This document shows, piece after piece, positions 1-6,396 of a stretch of DNA of 10,243 nucleotides. The notes under the pieces are model-generated. The model ran no database searches and was not told the origin of the DNA. It saw only the letters and a program-made list of their open reading frames with translations. The position numbers and the translations under genes were made by a program. The stretch lies in assembly GCA_900550135.1 (NCBI GenBank), contig URQO01000065.1, positions 1 through 10,243 on the forward strand, read 5' to 3'. Positions within the stretch are counted from its first letter, which is position 1; the number at the start of each line of letters is the position of its first letter. This stretch comes from an uncultured Eubacterium sp. (GTDB taxonomy: Bacteria; Bacillota; Clostridia; Lachnospirales; Lachnospiraceae).

Positions 1-170
1 TCAATAGTTTTATTTCCACCTAAATAAATATCATATTCTCCTAATCCTCCAATATCATAAATTTCTTTATTACTACTTGCGGCATTGGTATTATTAATAT
101 CACTAATTCCCACAATACCAATTGACATAATAATTACCAATACAAAACTTAAAATTCTTTTTACTTTCAT
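1..170 (-). CDS. Secreted protein of unknown function, N-terminal part only
   Basis: The first 56 codons of a gene that continues past the left edge. The ATG at 170 is preceded by a purine-rich ribosome site (AGAGAGG) about eight bases upstream. The product begins with a classic Sec signal peptide: basic MKVKR, a hydrophobic stretch rich in Leu, Val and Ile (about residues 6-22), then a polar segment ending near NTNAAS, where signal peptidase I could cut around residue 30 or 31. The visible mature part (IYDIGGLGEYDIYLGGNKTI) is too short to assign to a family. Its Gly/Asp/Ile pattern would fit a repeat-type surface protein like the leucine-rich-repeat gene upstream, but that is a guess. It lies downstream of the leucine-rich-repeat gene in the same direction, separated by a terminator and 380 bases, so it is probably its own transcription unit. 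Confidence is high that it is a gene and low on function. Confidence 0.75.
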   Translation of the reverse strand, partial: MKVKRILSFVLVIIMSIGIVGISDINNTNAASSNKEIYDIGGLGEYDIYLGGNKTI

Positions 171-222
171 AATTCTATACCTCTCTTTCTAGAATTTACA
201 TTTTATTGTTTCTTTATTTCAA

Positions 223-297
223 GCTTTTGAAACTTATTCAGCAACAACTATTAGTTGTTTGCTTCTTATCTTTAAAGATTTTGCTCATTTCAAAAGC
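223..297 (-). promoter_or_regulatory. Foldable leader RNA upstream of the secreted-protein gene
   Basis: A perfect 10-base inverted repeat (GCTTTTGAAA at 223-232, TTTCAAAAGC at 288-297) encloses two further inverted repeats. One is 241-250 pairing with 252-262 (one bulged base). The other is the perfect 12-base palindrome ATCTTTAAAGAT at 268-279. Together they could form a three-way junction in the 5' leader of the gene starting at 170, ending about 50 bases before its start codon. I do not recognise it as any known riboswitch; the conserved cores of c-di-GMP-I, cobalamin and T-box elements are not visible. It could equally be a DNA operator or a remnant of a small repeat. Confidence 0.35.
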
Positions 298-459
298 ATT
301 TGTTTTCGGAGTGGGGGATAAATATAGACTCTAATCAGTTTTTCAACTTTCTATAATTATTCTATAAACTGTACCTCAACAAATCAAAATTATATCACAT
401 ATATTCTTGTAATAAAATACAGAAACTTATTTGGGGGAATTTATTTAAAAGCATTTGTT
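229..459. repeat. Pair of short direct repeats, same order, different spacing
   Basis: Two words recur in the same order and strand. GAAACTTATT is at 229-238 and 422-431; AAAAGCATTTGTT is at 292-304 and 447-459. A run of five G also lies near each copy (about 312-316 and 433-437). The second copy is compact, with only 15 bases between the two words instead of 53. This could be a duplicated regulatory module, or two copies of a small genome-specific repeat, one of them shortened. AT-rich sequence produces chance matches, so confidence is modest. Confidence 0.3.
389..397 (-). promoter_or_regulatory. Candidate extended -10 promoter for the gene starting at 170
   Basis: On the minus strand this reads TGATATAAT, which is a perfect TATAAT (389-394) with the TG of an extended -10 element one base upstream. 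No good -35 hexamer is visible 16-18 bases further up, which is acceptable for extended -10 promoters. Transcription from here would begin near 382 and give a leader of about 210 bases containing the foldable region at 223-297. A weaker alternative, TTGAGG with a TTATAG-like -10, lies just downstream. Confidence 0.35.
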
Positions 460-480
460 AAGTAATAATAAGTTCATCAA

Positions 481-541
481 AAACAAAATTGCAGCCTCTA
501 TAAAAACTATAGAGACTGCATCATCCTGGTATTTTGTTTTA
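481..541 (-). terminator. Rho-independent terminator of the leucine-rich-repeat gene
   Basis: A 12-base-pair stem (491-502 with 508-519) with a five-base loop lies 32 bases past the stop codon of the gene ending at 551. Read on the minus strand the single imperfect position is a U-G wobble, and the stem is followed by AATTTTGTTTTT. On the plus strand the same position would be a C-A mismatch, so the minus strand is the functional direction. Flanking AAAACAAAAT and ATTTTGTTTT could extend the structure. Confidence 0.85.
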
Positions 542-550
542 ATTATTAAT

Positions 551-1882
551 TTATTTTGCGTTTATAACTTTTTCAATTGGTGTTTCGCCAAACACTTCTT
601 TTCCAACTTTTTCAATTGGTGATGGCATTACAATTGTTCTAATACCACAATGATAAAATGCGTAATCGCCTATTGTCTTAAGATTCTTTGACAACACAAC
701 CTTCTGCAAATTGTCATAATATGTAAATGCTTTTTCGCCAATTTCGGTTACTGTGTCAGGAAATACAATTTCATAAAGAGATCTCTGTGCCCTGATTTTT
801 TCCGGCAACACAATAATGTTTGACTCAACTCTTTTTACACCTTCCGGAATATTAAGTGTATTATCTTTCATTGTAAATGCTAACATAATGTTGTCATTTG
901 TAATATACATTCCGTCTTTTATATTAATGCAATTTACCTGTGGAGCAACTTTTTCCAATGAAGCTGTATTTGATAAATTACACAGACTGATTACACTCTT
1001 TGAATCTAAGTTCTTATTTTCAATAATAACTTCCTTATTTTCTTCAAAAGATCTGGCACAATTCCTACCTTTGTAAGAACTTGTATCAATACTTTTTACT
1101 GTTTCAGGAATAACTATTTTCTTTAAATTATTACATCTTGGAGTAATGTCACCATCACCCTCTCCTGTTCCGTACAGAATAGATTGCAATGCAAATTTTT
1201 CACAGCCCTGTGGAATATTAAGTTCTTCAGTTTCACTTGGAACTCTTACCAATGTTTTTTCATCCTTTGTAAAAATTATACCGTTTTTTGTAACATACTT
1301 CTTGTTTTTTACAGATACAATATAATTTTTTCCGTTTACATATGATACTGTGTTTAACTTAAATGGTTCGCCAAAATAAACTTTTTCCGGTGCACTTCCA
1401 TATGCAATACTTTCAATTCCACGGCTTTCATTTTTTGTGTTTACTTTAATTGTCCCAGGAATTTTTATTGTCTTTAAGTTTTTATTTCCACCAAAAGCTC
1501 CCTGACCAATTGCTTTTACATTATTAGGAACAGTTACTTTTGAAATTTTTGTTCCGTAAAAACTTTCAATGCCAATGTTTTTAACTGTACTTGAAAATTT
1601 AACTTCAGCAAGATTTTTACATTTGTAAAATGTCTTGTATGGAATTGATGTAACCCCTTTCTTTACAACTACTTTTTTTATTTTGCTGTTGTTTCTAAAT
1701 TTCTTTGTTTTTGGAACAGCACCTTTTCCGGAAATAGTTAATGTTCCTTTTTTCAAACTGCATACTGCTTTTGCTTTTACGGCTTTTTTACTTTTGGCAT
1801 TTACCTGTGTTTTTGCGGGTACCATGGTTATTGTCATTGTGATAGCCATCACTACTGCCATTGTTTTTACGATTTTTTTCAT
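551..1882 (-). CDS. Secreted BspA-type leucine-rich-repeat protein
   Basis: 443 residues. The ATG at 1882 follows a perfect AGGAGGT ribosome site (1887-1893). Residues 1-29 form a Sec signal peptide (MKKIVK, a Met/Ile/Thr/Val-rich core, likely cut after VNA). A short segment GTLTISGKGAVP (46-57) is typical of the entry to BspA-like domains. Leucine-rich repeats of the LRR_5 (Treponema/BspA) type follow, with signatures such as KNIGIESFYGTKI (101-113), KAIGQGAFGGNKNL (123-136), TEIGEKAFTYYDNL (379-392) and KTIGDYAFYHCGI (402-414). The middle (about 150-370) is more divergent, and no LPxTG motif, transmembrane anchor or cell-wall-binding repeat is visible, so it may be released or held by charge (strongly Lys-rich N-terminus). 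In this family such proteins often bind host or matrix components; here that is inference. It sits alone between the protease gene upstream and its own terminator. Confidence 0.9.
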   Translation of the reverse strand: MKKIVKTMAVVMAITMTITMVPAKTQVNAKSKKAVKAKAVCSLKKGTLTISGKGAVPKTKKFRNNSKIKKVVVKKGVTSIPYKTFYKCKNLAEVKFSSTVKNIGIESFYGTKISKVTVPNNVKAIGQGAFGGNKNLKTIKIPGTIKVNTKNESRGIESIAYGSAPEKVYFGEPFKLNTVSYVNGKNYIVSVKNKKYVTKNGIIFTKDEKTLVRVPSETEELNIPQGCEKFALQSILYGTGEGDGDITPRCNNLKKIVIPETVKSIDTSSYKGRNCARSFEENKEVIIENKNLDSKSVISLCNLSNTASLEKVAPQVNCINIKDGMYITNDNIMLAFTMKDNTLNIPEGVKRVESNIIVLPEKIRAQRSLYEIVFPDTVTEIGEKAFTYYDNLQKVVLSKNLKTIGDYAFYHCGIRTIVMPSPIEKVGKEVFGETPIEKVINAK

Positions 1883-1897
1883 ATTTACCTCCTGTCC

Positions 1898-1917
1898 TAT
1901 AAAACCTACGTTTTATA
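1898..1917 (-). promoter_or_regulatory. Perfect inverted repeat just upstream of the leucine-rich-repeat gene
   Basis: TATAAAAC and GTTTTATA face each other across a four-base centre, ending five bases before the AGGAGGT ribosome site. The distal TATAAA arm could serve as a -10 element, so the repeat may be an operator over the start point. It could also be a small leader hairpin. I found no convincing -35, so the promoter itself is not called. Confidence 0.35.
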
Positions 1918-1976
1918 ATTTAATTTTGTTGTTACAAGTATAACGATGAATATTCTCATTTTATTGCATTTTACAA

Positions 1977-2063
1977 CTATAAATTTTCTATTCCTTTCAA
2001 GTTAATTACTGAATAATAATTTACTCTTTCATCTGCGTTCATATCATAATAATCTGCTTTTAA
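1977..2063 (-). pseudogene. Coding-like tail past the protease stop, in the neighbouring frame
   Basis: Directly after the protease sequence ends (TAA at 2060-2062), the frame one base back stays open for 28 codons to a TAG at 1977-1979. It reads LKADYYDMNADERV followed by NYYSVINLKGIENL, a composition that looks like real protein rather than intergenic translation. The simplest explanation is that the protease once ended here and lost a single base near 2060-2063. The sequence at the junction is not a slippery heptamer, so programmed frameshifting is unlikely. Twenty-eight open codons could also occur by chance in AT-rich DNA. Confidence 0.4.
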
Positions 2064-3952
2064 TCTAAATTATCAAATTCAGCTGATGATTGTATTAACT
2101 GATTTTCGTAATTATTATATGTTACATCATATTTCTTGTTAGCTTCTGAATATGAATCTAATCTATATAATAAGAATAAATCATTTTGACTTGGCAATGT
2201 TCCTGGTGTTGCAAATGTATTATTGTAAACAATTTGCTTACTCAGAATTAATCCTGTGTCTTTCATTTTCACCATATTGCTACTATCAAATTTTAAGCAT
2301 TGATTCATTACATTTTTGACAACTTTTCCAGCACATTTATATCTTGATGGGTAGAGGTTAACATCATCTGCCGAAGTACCCTCTTCATCATTTGTTGTAA
2401 CTTTAACCCAATGATTAGGATCATTTCCCTGTAAATATGGTTTTAAACCATACGCTCTGTGTGCAAAAGTATCTGTTATAATATGTAATTCCATTCCAAA
2501 CATTAATAAACGCTTCATTCTTATATTAAAGTTTAAATTCTTATATCCACTGCTGTTTTTATCTCCATGTAAACCTATTTTAAGTAACTTATCTTTAGAA
2601 ATTGCATTAATGTCTTTTTTCATTCTATCCATATTTGCTTCAGAAAAATGTAGAACTGAATCGTATTTAATATTTGTATCACAATTTTCACTTTGAATAA
2701 TTCTTCCAACAAAATTTATTGTTGCCATATAATTATTTCTCCTGGTTAATGAATGCCATACTCTCCTGTCATATTTTATTCCATCGTTCGAATTGCCGCT
2801 TCCTGATAGAATTTCATCATTATATCTTATTCCTGCTCGTATCATCTTTACTTGTTCATCTGATAATTTTCCATTTGCATTATTCAAAACCAGCAAACCA
2901 TGTTTATTTTTAGACCATCTTGCAGTGACCTTTGCCATCTCATTACATACAATAGGCTTACTAACATTTTTCTCTATAGTGTCACTTTTTTCACCATAGT
3001 TTTTATCAAATTGTTTGTAATTGCCTACTGCATAATCAATATCTATTAATTTATATGTAGTATTATTATCTTCAAGCTTCTTAGCACTATCCATTATCAG
3101 TTCTTTTATATACTGAGATGATTTTGTCATATCCTCCTGCCACAGTATACTTGCCAAACCTACAACATGTGGAGCTGCCATACTTGTACCTGAAGATACT
3201 GTTTCCAATCCAAAACTTGAAGCTGTTTTAACATTTTCGCCCGGTGCAACCACATCAATTTCTTTTCCATCTGCACTAATATCACTTAACTCTGCATTTG
3301 AATTTACTGCACCTACTGCCATAACTTCCGGAAACGCTGCTGGATATTCTACATTTCCTCCTTCTGTCCCTGTATTTCCTGCTGCAGCAATTATTAAAAT
3401 ACCTTCTTCGTTGGCATCCTTTATCGCCTGATGTAATGCTTCAGAATACTGTGTAGTTCCAAAACTCATATTGATAATATTTACTTTATATTCTATTGCT
3501 TTATATATTGCTTCTATAACTCTGTCTAATGGAGCCGTGTTATCCCCATCCATTATTTTTATCGAATATAAATCTATATTTTCATTTATTCCATATGAAT
3601 TTCTATCCGTATCTTTTGAACCACATATGATTGAAGCTATTGCCGTTCCATGTCCTGTAATATCATCATATACCGGATTTACTCCACTCTCTGATGGAAC
3701 CAGATTATATCTCTCCTTTACCTGAATTCCTTCACACTCATCTACACCCGAATCAATTAAAGCAACCTTTACTTTATTTGATTTTTCTTTCACATCTTCG
3801 GATTTCATATTAATCATTTTAATATTCCAATCATCAGATACTTTATCAGGATCAACATAATTATCATCCCAGCTGCCTTTGATTTTCAAGTTTTTTTCAA
3901 CTATTACATTTTCATTTTGAGATTCCAACTGAGTGGCTTCTGAATTAGTCAA
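2060..3952 (-). CDS. Subtilisin-family (S8) serine protease body with C-terminal HxxxDxxxH domain
   Basis: 630 codons counted from a TTG at 3952. The catalytic residues are all present: Asp67 (VALIDSGVD), His101 (GHGTAIA), oxyanion Asn193 (AAAGNTG) and Ser257 (SSGTSMAAPHV). Residues 1-25 resemble the end of an I9-type propeptide (LTNSEATQLES, then NVIVEKN). The C-terminal half (about 330-630) is not a standard subtilase appendage. It carries MELHIITDTFAHRAYG (487-502), an H-x3-D-x3-H helix seen in zinc-dependent phospholipase C-like and DUF6765-like proteins; that domain assignment is my inference. No ribosome site precedes the TTG, and the same frame continues upstream, past one TAG, into a signal peptide (3971-4138). 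The true gene was therefore probably 2060-4138, about 690 residues, and is now interrupted. If translated only from the TTG, the product would lack a signal peptide. The 3' end may also be shifted (see 1977-2063). Confidence 0.8.
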   Translation of the reverse strand: MTNSEATQLESQNENVIVEKNLKIKGSWDDNYVDPDKVSDDWNIKMINMKSEDVKEKSNKVKVALIDSGVDECEGIQVKERYNLVPSESGVNPVYDDITGHGTAIASIICGSKDTDRNSYGINENIDLYSIKIMDGDNTAPLDRVIEAIYKAIEYKVNIINMSFGTTQYSEALHQAIKDANEEGILIIAAAGNTGTEGGNVEYPAAFPEVMAVGAVNSNAELSDISADGKEIDVVAPGENVKTASSFGLETVSSGTSMAAPHVVGLASILWQEDMTKSSQYIKELIMDSAKKLEDNNTTYKLIDIDYAVGNYKQFDKNYGEKSDTIEKNVSKPIVCNEMAKVTARWSKNKHGLLVLNNANGKLSDEQVKMIRAGIRYNDEILSGSGNSNDGIKYDRRVWHSLTRRNNYMATINFVGRIIQSENCDTNIKYDSVLHFSEANMDRMKKDINAISKDKLLKIGLHGDKNSSGYKNLNFNIRMKRLLMFGMELHIITDTFAHRAYGLKPYLQGNDPNHWVKVTTNDEEGTSADDVNLYPSRYKCAGKVVKNVMNQCLKFDSSNMVKMKDTGLILSKQIVYNNTFATPGTLPSQNDLFLLYRLDSYSEANKKYDVTYNNYENQLIQSSAEFDNLD

Positions 3953-3970
3953 ATATTTTGTTTCTACTGT

Positions 3971-3973
3971 CTA
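3971..3973 (-). other. In-frame amber codon interrupting the protease propeptide
   Basis: The minus strand reads GAT TAT GAA TAG ACA GTA GAA with open frame on both sides, 4138 to 3974 and 3970 to 2063. One substitution from CAG, AAG, GAG, TGG or TAT/TAC would produce it. TAG is used as a genuine stop at the end of the gene at 9456-10154 in this same window, which argues against reassignment of TAG in this organism. A sequencing error cannot be excluded. Confidence 0.75.
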
Positions 3974-4138
3974 TTCATAATCACTATTCTGAGCATTCTT
4001 ATTTAGAACAACATATTCACTTTTGCTTTCATCCGTCCCTGTTCTTTCACTTGCTCTTATGTTACCACACCATGTGGTTGATAAAATAGTTGCCATAGCA
4101 ATCGCTGCAAACTTACTTGCATTCCTTCGTCTCTTCAT
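3971..4138 (-). CDS. Signal peptide and propeptide start of the subtilase, cut by an in-frame TAG
   Basis: 55 codons. The ATG at 4138 is chosen because AAAGGAG (4146-4152) sits seven bases upstream; an upstream in-frame ATG at 4192 lacks such a site. The product starts MKRRRNASKFAAIAMATILS, a clear Sec signal peptide, probably cut near IRA-SER (about residue 30). It is followed by SEYVVLNKNAQ, which looks like the first strand of an I9-type propeptide. It ends at TAG (3971-3973). The next codons (TVETKY, then the 3952 reading frame) are in the same frame, so this is the amino end of the protease gene, not an independent small gene. On its own the fragment has no evident function beyond being a secreted peptide. 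Confidence 0.65.
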   Translation of the reverse strand: MKRRRNASKFAAIAMATILSTTWCGNIRASERTGTDESKSEYVVLNKNAQNSDYE

Positions 4139-4192
4139 GCATTTTCTCCTTTCATAACTTCCCATTGTTTCTCTTAAAAGTTTCTTTTTCAT

Positions 4193-4340
4193 ATAAATAA
4201 CTATGTTTATTTCTCAAGGCCTCTTCAATTAATTACAAAATAAACATAACTTATAAATATCGTACTTTAACCCTCACAATATCTCCCACACATATCCACG
4301 TTCGTCCTCTTGTGTGAAAAATCAAATTTTTCTTATATTA
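4193..4340 (-). promoter_or_regulatory. Leader region of the protease gene with two inverted repeats
   Basis: A perfect 11-base inverted repeat (TATGTTTATTT at 4202-4212, AAATAAACATA at 4238-4248) could form a stem about 60 bases upstream of the protease start. Further up, CACACA (4287-4292) and TGTGTG (4311-4316) flank an 18-base segment that is noticeably GC-richer than its surroundings. A weak promoter, TTGTGA with TATAAG 18 bases on, lies between the two. None of this matches a regulatory RNA that I recognise. Confidence 0.3.
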
Positions 4341-4343
4341 TAA

Positions 4344-4409
4344 AAAATCCAGCCATTACATTGAACTTCAGATGATCTGATTCATTAATTAATGTAATGT
4401 CTGGATTTT
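4344..4409 (-). terminator. Long-stem hairpin, probable terminator after the TspO gene
   Basis: Arms 4344-4362 and 4391-4409 pair over 19 positions with one internal mismatch. The 28-base loop itself holds TCAGA and TCTGA. On the minus strand the stem is followed by a T-run (GGATTTTTTATAATATAAG), which fits a terminator reading toward the protease gene. It lies about 120 bases beyond the tspO stop, which is rather far, so it may end a separate short transcript (see 4471-4499). Confidence 0.65.
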
Positions 4410-4470
4410 GTAATTCTGTCCCTAATTAATATCTTTCATATTCTTCTCGCTCATTTATTGTCTTGATAAA

Positions 4471-4499
4471 AGAGTATCATTGTATTACTATATTGTCAA
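4471..4499 (-). promoter_or_regulatory. Candidate promoter between tspO and the long hairpin
   Basis: On the minus strand a perfect TTGACA (4494-4499) is followed after exactly 17 bases by TACTCT (4471-4476), with a TG one base upstream of the latter as in extended -10 elements. The -10 itself matches the consensus at only three of six positions. Transcription would begin near 4464 and reach the hairpin at 4344-4409 after about 120 bases. The product could be a small RNA, or the start of a long leader to the protease gene. Confidence 0.4.
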
Positions 4500-4530
4500 T
4501 AAATTTATTATGATTATTTTTAACTATTCA

Positions 4531-5001
4531 TTACAAATAATGAATTGCTATCATAAAATTCAAATATCCTGCAAACGCTACCCATACAATATATGGAATC
4601 ATTAATTTCATCGCTGTTTTATCAATTTTCCCAAAGGATTTTATGGTTATAAAAATCAAATACCATAGTATAATCAGCCATGCAAATGCAGTTAAATACA
4701 TGTTAAATCTAAAAAAAATAATTGACCATACTCCATTTGCCAGTAGTTGCACAGCATACTTTTTCATTGCCTCTGTTTTGTATTTTGAATTACTTCTATA
4801 CACATAAAAAGATGCTATTCCCATTAATATGTACAATATCGTCCATACAATAGGAAATAACCATCCCGGTGGTGCCAATGGTGGCTTATAAATTCTTTGA
4901 TATTGCTCCGTGGTCCCTAATGTAAGAAGCCATGATACTATTCCTACTCCAATAGGTATGGATATGGCTGTCAGTAATTGTTTCCAATTTGTATTTTTCA
5001 T
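4531..5001 (-). CDS. tspO: TspO/MBR family membrane protein
   Basis: 156 residues, the normal length for bacterial TspO (tryptophan-rich sensory protein, translocator protein family). ATG at 5001 follows a GGAG ribosome site (5007-5010). Five hydrophobic helices are visible at roughly 8-28, 47-68, 82-99, 102-121 and 133-154. Family hallmarks include YKPPLAPPGWLFPIVWTILY (38-57), QLLANGVWSIIFF (85-97) and the last-helix stretch PYIVWVAFAGYLNF (136-149). The protein sits in the cytoplasmic membrane. Family members bind porphyrins and other hydrophobic ligands and have been linked to tetrapyrrole handling and stress responses, but the exact role in Clostridia is unsettled. It follows the mnmA gene in the same direction but is separated by mnmA's terminator, so it is probably transcribed alone. 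The AT-rich stretch before it holds a TATATTATA that may be its -10, without a clear -35. Confidence 0.92.
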   Translation of the reverse strand: MKNTNWKQLLTAISIPIGVGIVSWLLTLGTTEQYQRIYKPPLAPPGWLFPIVWTILYILMGIASFYVYRSNSKYKTEAMKKYAVQLLANGVWSIIFFRFNMYLTAFAWLIILWYLIFITIKSFGKIDKTAMKLMIPYIVWVAFAGYLNFMIAIHYL

Positions 5002-5084
5002 ACTTACTCCGTGCTTTTTTTATAATATATGCCACTGCCTAGGTTCTTATTTCATATTTTTGATTTTATAACTTCTTAAAAAAT

Positions 5085-5124
5085 AAAAACACAAGACCTG
5101 TGTTACCACAAATCCTGTGTTTTT
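5085..5124 (-). terminator. Rho-independent terminator of the nifS-nifU-nadA-mnmA cluster
   Basis: Arms 5085-5096 and 5113-5124 form a 12-base-pair stem whose one imperfect pair is a G-U wobble in minus-strand RNA. The minus strand continues TTTTTATTTTTT. It lies 33 bases past the mnmA stop codon and directly before the tspO promoter region. Confidence 0.85.
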
Positions 5125-5156
5125 AATAAAAAATATATAAGAATGTTCTTAACTGT

Positions 5157-6248
5157 TTAACATTGGCTATTCATGGACTCAATGATTGCTCCACCACCTA
5201 AAACAACATCTCCGTCGTACAGCACAACTGACTGTCCTTTTGTAATGGCTCTAATTGGTTCATCAAATGTGACTTTTACATTTCCGTTGTCAAGCACCTC
5301 TGCCACACCTTTTGTAAGTGGCTGATGATATCTTGTACGCCCCATCACAGCAATAGGTTTGGTAGGTGTCTCGCCTGATATCCAATTAAAGTCTGATGCA
5401 ATCAATTGATTTTTAAACAAATCCTTGTTACGTCCAACTACTACTTCATTTGTTTCAGGTCGAATTTCCAACACATAATGCTTACCGTCACGGTTTACAT
5501 TGATGCCTTTTCGCTGACCTACTGTATAACGATAATACCCATTGTGCTGACCTATAACCTTTCCATTGATATCAAGGAAATTGCCACGGCCAACCTTCTC
5601 ATGAGTATACTCCTCTATAAACTTCATATGATTGCCGTCAGGAATAAAACAAATATCCTGACTGTCATGTTTCTTTGCATTAATTAACTCATGAGCTTCA
5701 GCGATCTTTCGGATTTCATCCTTTGTGTACTCACCAAGTGGAAACATAGTGTGCTGTAATTCCTCCTGAGTCATATAATACAAAACATAACTTTGATCTT
5801 TTGAATCATCAATACCTTTTAAAAGCTGGTACTTGCCTGTTGCCTCATCATATCTGATACGTGCATAATGTCCTGTAACAATAACATCACAGCCAAGTTC
5901 CTTTGCTCTTCGGTCTAACTCATCAAACTTTAAATATCTGTTGCAGTCAATACATGGATTTGGTGTCATGCCACATTTGTAACAATTAACAAACTTATCC
6001 ATTACCTTTTCTCTAAACTGTGCCTTAAAATTGAACACGTAATATGGAAAACCTTCCTGAAATGCAATACTTCTTGCATCTTCAATGTCACTTAAAGAGC
6101 AACAGGTCTTTTCGTTTGAAATGTTAATATCCTCATTGTCGTAAAGCTTCATGGTCACGCCAATTGGATCATATCCTTTTTCTTTCATAAAAACGGCGGC
6201 GACACTACTGTCAACGCCGCCACTCATAGCTATCAATGCTTTTTTCAT
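5157..6248 (-). CDS. mnmA: tRNA-specific 2-thiouridylase MnmA
   Basis: 363 residues, full length for the family. This cytoplasmic enzyme adenylates U34 of Lys, Glu and Gln tRNAs and replaces its 2-oxygen with sulfur relayed from a cysteine desulfurase. The PP-loop ATP site SGGVDSS is at 9-15. The expected catalytic cysteines are Cys102 (NPCIDCNRYLKF) and Cys200 (HDSQDICFIPDG), followed by the HNGYYRYTVGQRKGI segment (235-249) and a C-terminal beta-barrel ending in GQSVVLYDGDVVLGGG. It has extra cysteines at 49-50, 89, 92 and 99, some of which (CC, TPNPC) are usual in Gram-positive homologues. ATG at 6248 has GAGGAT eight bases upstream. It is last of the cluster after nadA, 148 bases away with no clear promoter in the gap, so co-transcription with nifS, its likely sulfur donor, is probable but not certain. 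A terminator follows. Confidence 0.96.
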   Translation of the reverse strand: MKKALIAMSGGVDSSVAAVFMKEKGYDPIGVTMKLYDNEDINISNEKTCCSLSDIEDARSIAFQEGFPYYVFNFKAQFREKVMDKFVNCYKCGMTPNPCIDCNRYLKFDELDRRAKELGCDVIVTGHYARIRYDEATGKYQLLKGIDDSKDQSYVLYYMTQEELQHTMFPLGEYTKDEIRKIAEAHELINAKKHDSQDICFIPDGNHMKFIEEYTHEKVGRGNFLDINGKVIGQHNGYYRYTVGQRKGINVNRDGKHYVLEIRPETNEVVVGRNKDLFKNQLIASDFNWISGETPTKPIAVMGRTRYHQPLTKGVAEVLDNGNVKVTFDEPIRAITKGQSVVLYDGDVVLGGGAIIESMNSQC

Positions 6249-6396
6249 CTTTTATCCTCACAAATTCAAGCCTTTATTTTAAGCCTTATTCTTGATTCAT
6301 ATTTCATTAGTCATTTGCCTTAATCATTCAAGTTTTAGTATTGAATCTTACTTTTCAGTTTATTTACCACTGTTTCAAACAAATCTCTATATAATA

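Noticed and set aside
300..335. Hammerhead-like CUGA and GAAA words on the minus strand upstream of the first gene
   Set aside because: The core reads CUGAUUA rather than CUGAUGA, and a third stem with the cleavage site cannot be drawn.
2055..2070. Programmed -1 frameshift at the protease 3' end
   Set aside because: The junction (TTAGATTAAAAG) has no X XXY YYZ slippery heptamer and no clear downstream stimulating structure.
3971..3973. TAG read as an amino acid (pyrrolysine or reassigned code)
   Set aside because: TAG serves as a real stop at 10152-10154, followed by two TAA codons, and nothing in the window suggests pyrrolysine use.
4422..4454. Ten-codon open frame MSEKNMKDIN
   Set aside because: Too short and with only a weak ribosome site; mentioned only as part of the candidate small RNA.
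6249..6396. Separate promoter for mnmA in the gap after nadA
   Set aside because: TTGAAA- and TTGAAT-like hexamers exist, but none has a -10 at proper spacing. The AAGGCTT tandem copies there are too short to interpret.
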